Source: an uncultured Christensenellaceae bacterium (GTDB lineage Bacteria; Bacillota; Clostridia; Christensenellales; Borkfalkiaceae). Taken from it: a stretch of 32,088 bases of DNA. Made by a program: the position numbers and the translations under genes. How positions within the stretch are numbered: position 1 is the stretch's first letter; every line of letters starts with the position of its first letter. Of the stretch, positions 29,772 to 32,088 are shown piece after piece. The stretch lies in contig CAJUNJ010000015.1 in the NCBI GenBank assembly GCA_910587825.1, forward strand, positions 1-32,088. The letters are read 5' to 3'. The notes beneath the pieces are model-generated. The model saw nothing but the letters and a program-made list of their open reading frames with translations, was not told the DNA's origin and did not search any database.

Positions 29772-30095
29772 TTACGTTACTATCTTTATTGCGTAATTCA
29801 CTGTAAACGCCGTTACGCAAACAATTATAAACACAAAGTCGGCAATAAAAAGCCGTCTGTGTCTTTTCAGCCTGCCTAAATGCGCAAGCCCCAAAATAAA
29901 CGGTATTCCCAGTAAAAACAGAGGATGGTAGCTAATTGCCCGTGCAAAGTCCCCGCAAAATGCCGCCGTATACGCCCTTGTCATTCCGCAGAACGGACAG
30001 TCCATTCCCGTTATACGGCGAAAGGGACAGCCTATAATATACGCATAAACGGCTATTACCGCAAGGTATAAAAAGTGCAGGGCAATTTTTTTCAT
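29772..30095 (-). CDS. DUF2752 membrane protein
   Basis: A 107-residue membrane protein with helices at about residues 6-22, 57-71 and 84-104. The DUF2752 signature is clear: GCPFRRITGMDCPFCGMTRA followed by YTAAFCGDFARAISYHPL. The CPFCGMTR Cys pair is the conserved feature; its function is unknown. Its ATG overlaps the stop of the TM2 gene (TAATG on the minus strand), so the two are coupled and probably act together. Confidence 0.85.
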   Translation of the reverse strand: MKKIALHFLYLAVIAVYAYIIGCPFRRITGMDCPFCGMTRAYTAAFCGDFARAISYHPLFLLGIPFILGLAHLGRLKRHRRLFIADFVFIIVCVTAFTVNYAIKIVT

Positions 30096-30433
30096 TATAT
30101 AAGCGAAATAATTTTGTTGAAATTTTTGTCCTTCGCCCTTTTATAACTTAAAAATATGTCGATAAGCGGCCAAAGCCCGCAGGTCAGCCAGCCCAAAAGC
30201 AGTTTGGCAACTCCAAGTCCTATATCGCCAATCATAAATCTGTCCACGCCGAACCCGCCGAGGAATATAGAAAATAACAGTATGTGGGTCGGGTTGTGCA
30301 GGTCTGCGCATAAAATAGCGTCAACCGTTTTATCGTCGGCGTTTGCCAGACTGTTTTTAAGTAACGGCATTTTTTCTTCGGGGATTTTGCCGCTCAGCGA
30401 CTGTAATACCTGTCTTACGTTTTCTTCACTCAT
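30095..30433 (-). CDS. TM2-domain membrane protein
   Basis: A 112-residue protein. The N-terminal ~50 residues are soluble and charged (MSEENVRQVLQSLSGKIPEE). A TM2 domain follows: ILLFSIFLGGFGVDRFMIGD, then GVAKLLLGWLTCGLWPLIDI, two helices joined by the conserved GxxxxDRF turn. The C-terminus is Lys-rich. TM2 proteins with an N-terminal extension are common in Firmicutes; the role is unknown. AAGGAG is well placed. Its promoter carries TTTTGTA repeats shared with the divergent XRE gene. Confidence 0.88.
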   Translation of the reverse strand: MSEENVRQVLQSLSGKIPEEKMPLLKNSLANADDKTVDAILCADLHNPTHILLFSIFLGGFGVDRFMIGDIGLGVAKLLLGWLTCGLWPLIDIFLSYKRAKDKNFNKIISLI

Positions 30434-30490
30434 AGTTTTTGCTCCTTAAAATTATTCATTATGAACGGAAAAATTTGTTAAAAAATCGTT

Positions 30491-30576
30491 CATTTTGTAT
30501 TATTTTAAAATATTAAAAAGCAAAAGTCAACCGTTTTGTACGATTATATAATTAAAAATCGCCCGTTTTGTATAAT
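30491..30576. promoter_or_regulatory. Divergent promoter region with three TTTTGTA operator-like repeats
   Basis: CATTTTGTATTAT (30491), CGTTTTGTACGAT (30532) and CGTTTTGTATAAT (30563) are direct repeats spaced 41 and 31 bp apart, about four and three helical turns. The minus-strand TM2 promoter is TTGACT (30530-30525), 17 bases, TAAAAT (30507-30502). Repeat 1 lies at its start site and repeat 2 abuts its -35. Repeat 3 contains the -10 (TATAAT, 30571-30576) of the XRE gene. Confidence 0.7.
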
Positions 30577-30600
30577 CTATGTATTATATGGAGTAAGGCT

Positions 30601-30927
30601 ATGTTCAGATTAAAGGAAATGAGGGCCGAATGCGGGCTTATGCGCAGTAAGCTTGCGGAAGATTTGCATATGAATGCGGGGACAATCGCAAATTACGAAA
30701 ACGAGATAAGGCAAGCCCCGTACGAGGCGCTTATAAGGTTTGCCGAATATTTTGACGTGTCGGTTGACTATCTTCTCGGCAGGACGGAGGGGGAAAGACC
30801 GTCAGTTGCGGACGGCGGGCTTTCTGCGGAAGAACGCAGGTTTTTAAATCTTTTCCGCTCACTTGGGAAAACGGGTAAAAGCAGGGTTATAGAATATGCC
30901 GAATTTTGGGTTGACGGCGGTAAATAA
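30601..30927 (+). CDS. XRE-family HTH repressor
   Basis: A 108-residue regulator. The N-terminal HTH (FRLKEMRAECGLMRSKLAED, then LHMNAGTIANYENEIRQAP) is followed by YFDVSVDYLLGRTEG, the classic phage/ICE-type end of the DNA-binding domain, and a ~35-residue helical tail that may dimerise. I prefer ATG 30601 with GGAG upstream to the frame starting at 30568. The three TTTTGTA repeats between this gene and the divergent TM2-DUF2752 pair suggest that it represses both itself and that operon. Confidence 0.87.
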   Translation: MFRLKEMRAECGLMRSKLAEDLHMNAGTIANYENEIRQAPYEALIRFAEYFDVSVDYLLGRTEGERPSVADGGLSAEERRFLNLFRSLGKTGKSRVIEYAEFWVDGGK

Positions 30928-30935
30928 TTTCGGTC

Positions 30936-30970
30936 TTGCTTTTTTTGCAAAATTGTGGTAGACTTATAAT
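30936..30970 (+). promoter_or_regulatory. Promoter of the TIM-barrel gene, predicting a leaderless mRNA
   Basis: TTGCTT (30936-30941), 17 bases, TAGACT (30959-30964) with an extended TGG before it, then exactly six bases to ATG 30971. Those six bases read TATAAT, but that hexamer would place the start site inside the gene, so TAGACT is the better -10. Confidence 0.55.
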
Positions 30971-31759
30971 ATGATTACCGGTATTTCAACATCATCGCTG
31001 TTTTTAAGAATGCCGACCGAAGACGCGGCGGTTACGGTTAAGGAACTCGGGGCGCAGACGGCGGAAGTTTTCTATCAGACCTTTTACGAGTACCGTCCCG
31101 AATTTTCCAAAATGCTTGCGCCCAAAATAGACGGGCTTAACGTCAATTCGGTTCACACGCTTACAAGTAATTTCGAACCCTCGCTTTTAAGCGCTTCCCG
31201 CCGCGCGCGCGGCGACGGCCTGTACTGGCTTGACCAGGTTATGCGTTCGGCACAGCTTCTCGGCTGTAAAAATTATACCTTTCACGGCAGTATGCGCGTT
31301 AAGGGCTATTACAGCGACGACTTCGACGAACTGTCGGCGTATTTGCGTGAAGCGTTGTTTTTCTGCGCACGCTACGGCGTTAGGCTCTGCCTTGAAAACG
31401 TAAGCTGGTGTATGTACAACCGTCCGGGCATATTCCGCGAATATAAGAACCGTATTCCCGAACTTTGGGGCGTGTTCGATATTAAACAGGCAAGAAGGTC
31501 GGGGTATCCGTACGCAATGTACATAGAAGATATGGCGGGGGCTATATCGCACGTGCATTTATCGGACGTGGACGAAAACGGTAAAATGTGTCTGCCTGGC
31601 AAGGGCGTTTACGACTTCACTGAAATATTGAAACGCCTTAAAGGCGTCGGCTTTGACGGAAGCGTCATTATCGAAGCTTATCCCGGTGATTACGGTGATA
31701 TTCGTGAACTTAAAACTTCGCTTGAATACTTAAACGAAATTATTTATAAATTAAGTTAA
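30971..31759 (+). CDS. Sugar phosphate isomerase/epimerase-like TIM-barrel protein
   Basis: A 262-residue xylose isomerase-like TIM barrel (AP endonuclease 2 / IolE superfamily). Strands and likely metal or substrate residues: GISTSSLF (beta 1), NVNSVHTL (His), NYTFHGS (His), VRLCLENVSW (Glu), ELWGVFDIKQARRSG (Asp), ISHVHLSDVDENG (His, Asp) and SVIIEAYPGDY (Glu near the C-terminus). This is the full metal-site pattern of the superfamily. It probably isomerises a sugar or polyol derivative; endonuclease IV activity is less likely because of the short loops. It has no Shine-Dalgarno. It appears to be a single-gene unit. Confidence 0.88.
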   Translation: MITGISTSSLFLRMPTEDAAVTVKELGAQTAEVFYQTFYEYRPEFSKMLAPKIDGLNVNSVHTLTSNFEPSLLSASRRARGDGLYWLDQVMRSAQLLGCKNYTFHGSMRVKGYYSDDFDELSAYLREALFFCARYGVRLCLENVSWCMYNRPGIFREYKNRIPELWGVFDIKQARRSGYPYAMYIEDMAGAISHVHLSDVDENGKMCLPGKGVYDFTEILKRLKGVGFDGSVIIEAYPGDYGDIRELKTSLEYLNEIIYKLS

Positions 31760-31783
31760 TAAAATCCGTTAATTATTTTTAAA

Positions 31784-31811
31784 AAAATGCTTGTCGCGCC
31801 GCAAGCATTTT
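31784..31811 (+). terminator. Terminator after the TIM-barrel gene
   Basis: AAAATGCTTG (31784-31793) pairs with CAAGCATTTT (31802-31811) across an eight-base loop. The T-run is short. Confidence 0.65.
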
Positions 31812-31858
31812 GCGACCAGGTTAATTTAAAAATATTTTAGAAATTCTTTAAAAAATGC

Positions 31859-31887
31859 TTGACATAATTATTTCACTTTGATAATAT
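31859..31887 (+). promoter_or_regulatory. Very strong promoter with AT-rich upstream element, rRNA-type
   Basis: TTGACA (31859-31864), 17 bases, TAATAT (31882-31887). The preceding ~38 bases (31821-31858) are almost all A/T, like an UP element. No protein-coding frame follows within the window. Confidence 0.8.
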
Positions 31888-31893
31888 ATAAAA

Positions 31894-32088
31894 GCTGTCG
31901 ACTTGACAGCGATGTTTTTCTTATGGAAATATGAAAAACAAGCCCGACTTTTTTCGGGTAAAGCAAGTTTTTGAAAGAAAGCTTCGCGATGAAGACTGAC
32001 AACTGCATAGGAAAGAGAAGAAAGATAAAGTACAAAAAAGGCAATAAGATTAATAAGGTTAATACGAAGTAAAGTGCAATTAGCGTCT
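31894..32088 (+). other. Structured leader, probably of a ribosomal RNA transcript
   Basis: Hairpins in series: GCTGTC / GACAGC (31894-31910), TGTTTTTC / GAAAAACA (31913-31940), CCCGA / TCGGG (31943-31958) and CTTC / GAAG near 31983-31994. A stretch reading TGACAACTGCATAGG follows, like the conserved element of Firmicutes rRNA leaders and 16S-23S spacers. The last ~25 bases (AAGTAAAGTGCAATTAGCGT at 32067-32086) resemble the 5' end of 23S rRNA, but the window stops too early to be sure. A 16S gene just outside is equally possible. Confidence 0.5.

Noticed and set aside
1..32088. CRISPR arrays, prophage, insertion sequences, toxin-antitoxin loci or tRNA genes
   Set aside because: I found no regularly spaced repeats, transposase or integrase motifs, paired toxin-antitoxin genes or tRNA cloverleaf signatures. 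The XRE genes are better explained as local repressors.

Overview
The window reads as a chromosomal segment of an obligately anaerobic Gram-positive bacterium, most likely a Clostridia-type Firmicute. I infer this from the gene content: an oxygen-sensitive class III ribonucleotide reductase, a complete HydABC-type [FeFe] hydrogenase, Rex, a Firmicutes-style rpmB / yloU / yloV / recG block, and an Asp23-family protein. I see no prophage, insertion sequence, CRISPR array or tRNA gene. Most of the window is well-packed housekeeping DNA in which nearly every base is coding.

Layout. 1-1000: the tail of an unidentified gene, a compact GT-A glycosyltransferase and a 48-residue protein. 1008-3667: glycerol kinase and a membrane-anchored endonuclease/exonuclease/phosphatase-fold enzyme. 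3773-7111: two NrdR-like boxes, a promoter, then nrdD-nrdG-dut (anaerobic dNTP supply and dUTP removal). 7127-8797: a consensus promoter, a ROK sugar kinase and rex. 8804-11415: a small membrane protein, an NSS-family transporter, and an XRE repressor divergent from a Cys-rich small protein. 11464-15739: hydC-hydB-hydA. 15781-20585: rpmB (minus), divergent from yloU-yloV, then recG. 20507-25551: the str-type cluster rpsL, rpsG, fusA, tuf. 25579-31811: a zinc-ribbon membrane protein, nth, a DUF3343 gene divergent from cysteine desulfurase-cysK, two small unknown genes, a TM2-DUF2752 pair controlled by a divergent XRE regulator, and a TIM-barrel sugar isomerase-like gene. 31859-32088: a very strong promoter and structured leader that look like the start of a ribosomal RNA transcription unit.

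How the parts work together. Rex and HydABC form a plausible redox module: Rex senses NADH/NAD+, and HydABC disposes of electrons from NADH and ferredoxin as hydrogen. nrdDG-dut is a nucleotide module with its own NrdR-type operator. The cysteine cluster makes cysteine (cysK) and takes sulfur from it (desulfurase), with a DUF3343 putative S/Se carrier next door.

The most interesting signals lie between genes. (1) Several genes (glycerol kinase, the 72-residue XRE regulator, nth, the TIM-barrel gene, and probably the glycosyltransferase and the Cys-rich gene) have a -10 element ending only 6-10 bases before the start codon and no Shine-Dalgarno sequence, which predicts leaderless mRNAs; other genes here have good Shine-Dalgarno sites. 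(2) Two XRE regulators each sit beside a set of repeated operator-like sites that overlap divergent promoters. (3) A ~105-115 bp intergenic repeat occurs in two diverged, oppositely oriented copies, with shorter relatives elsewhere. I do not see an obviously new multi-gene defence or biosynthetic system.
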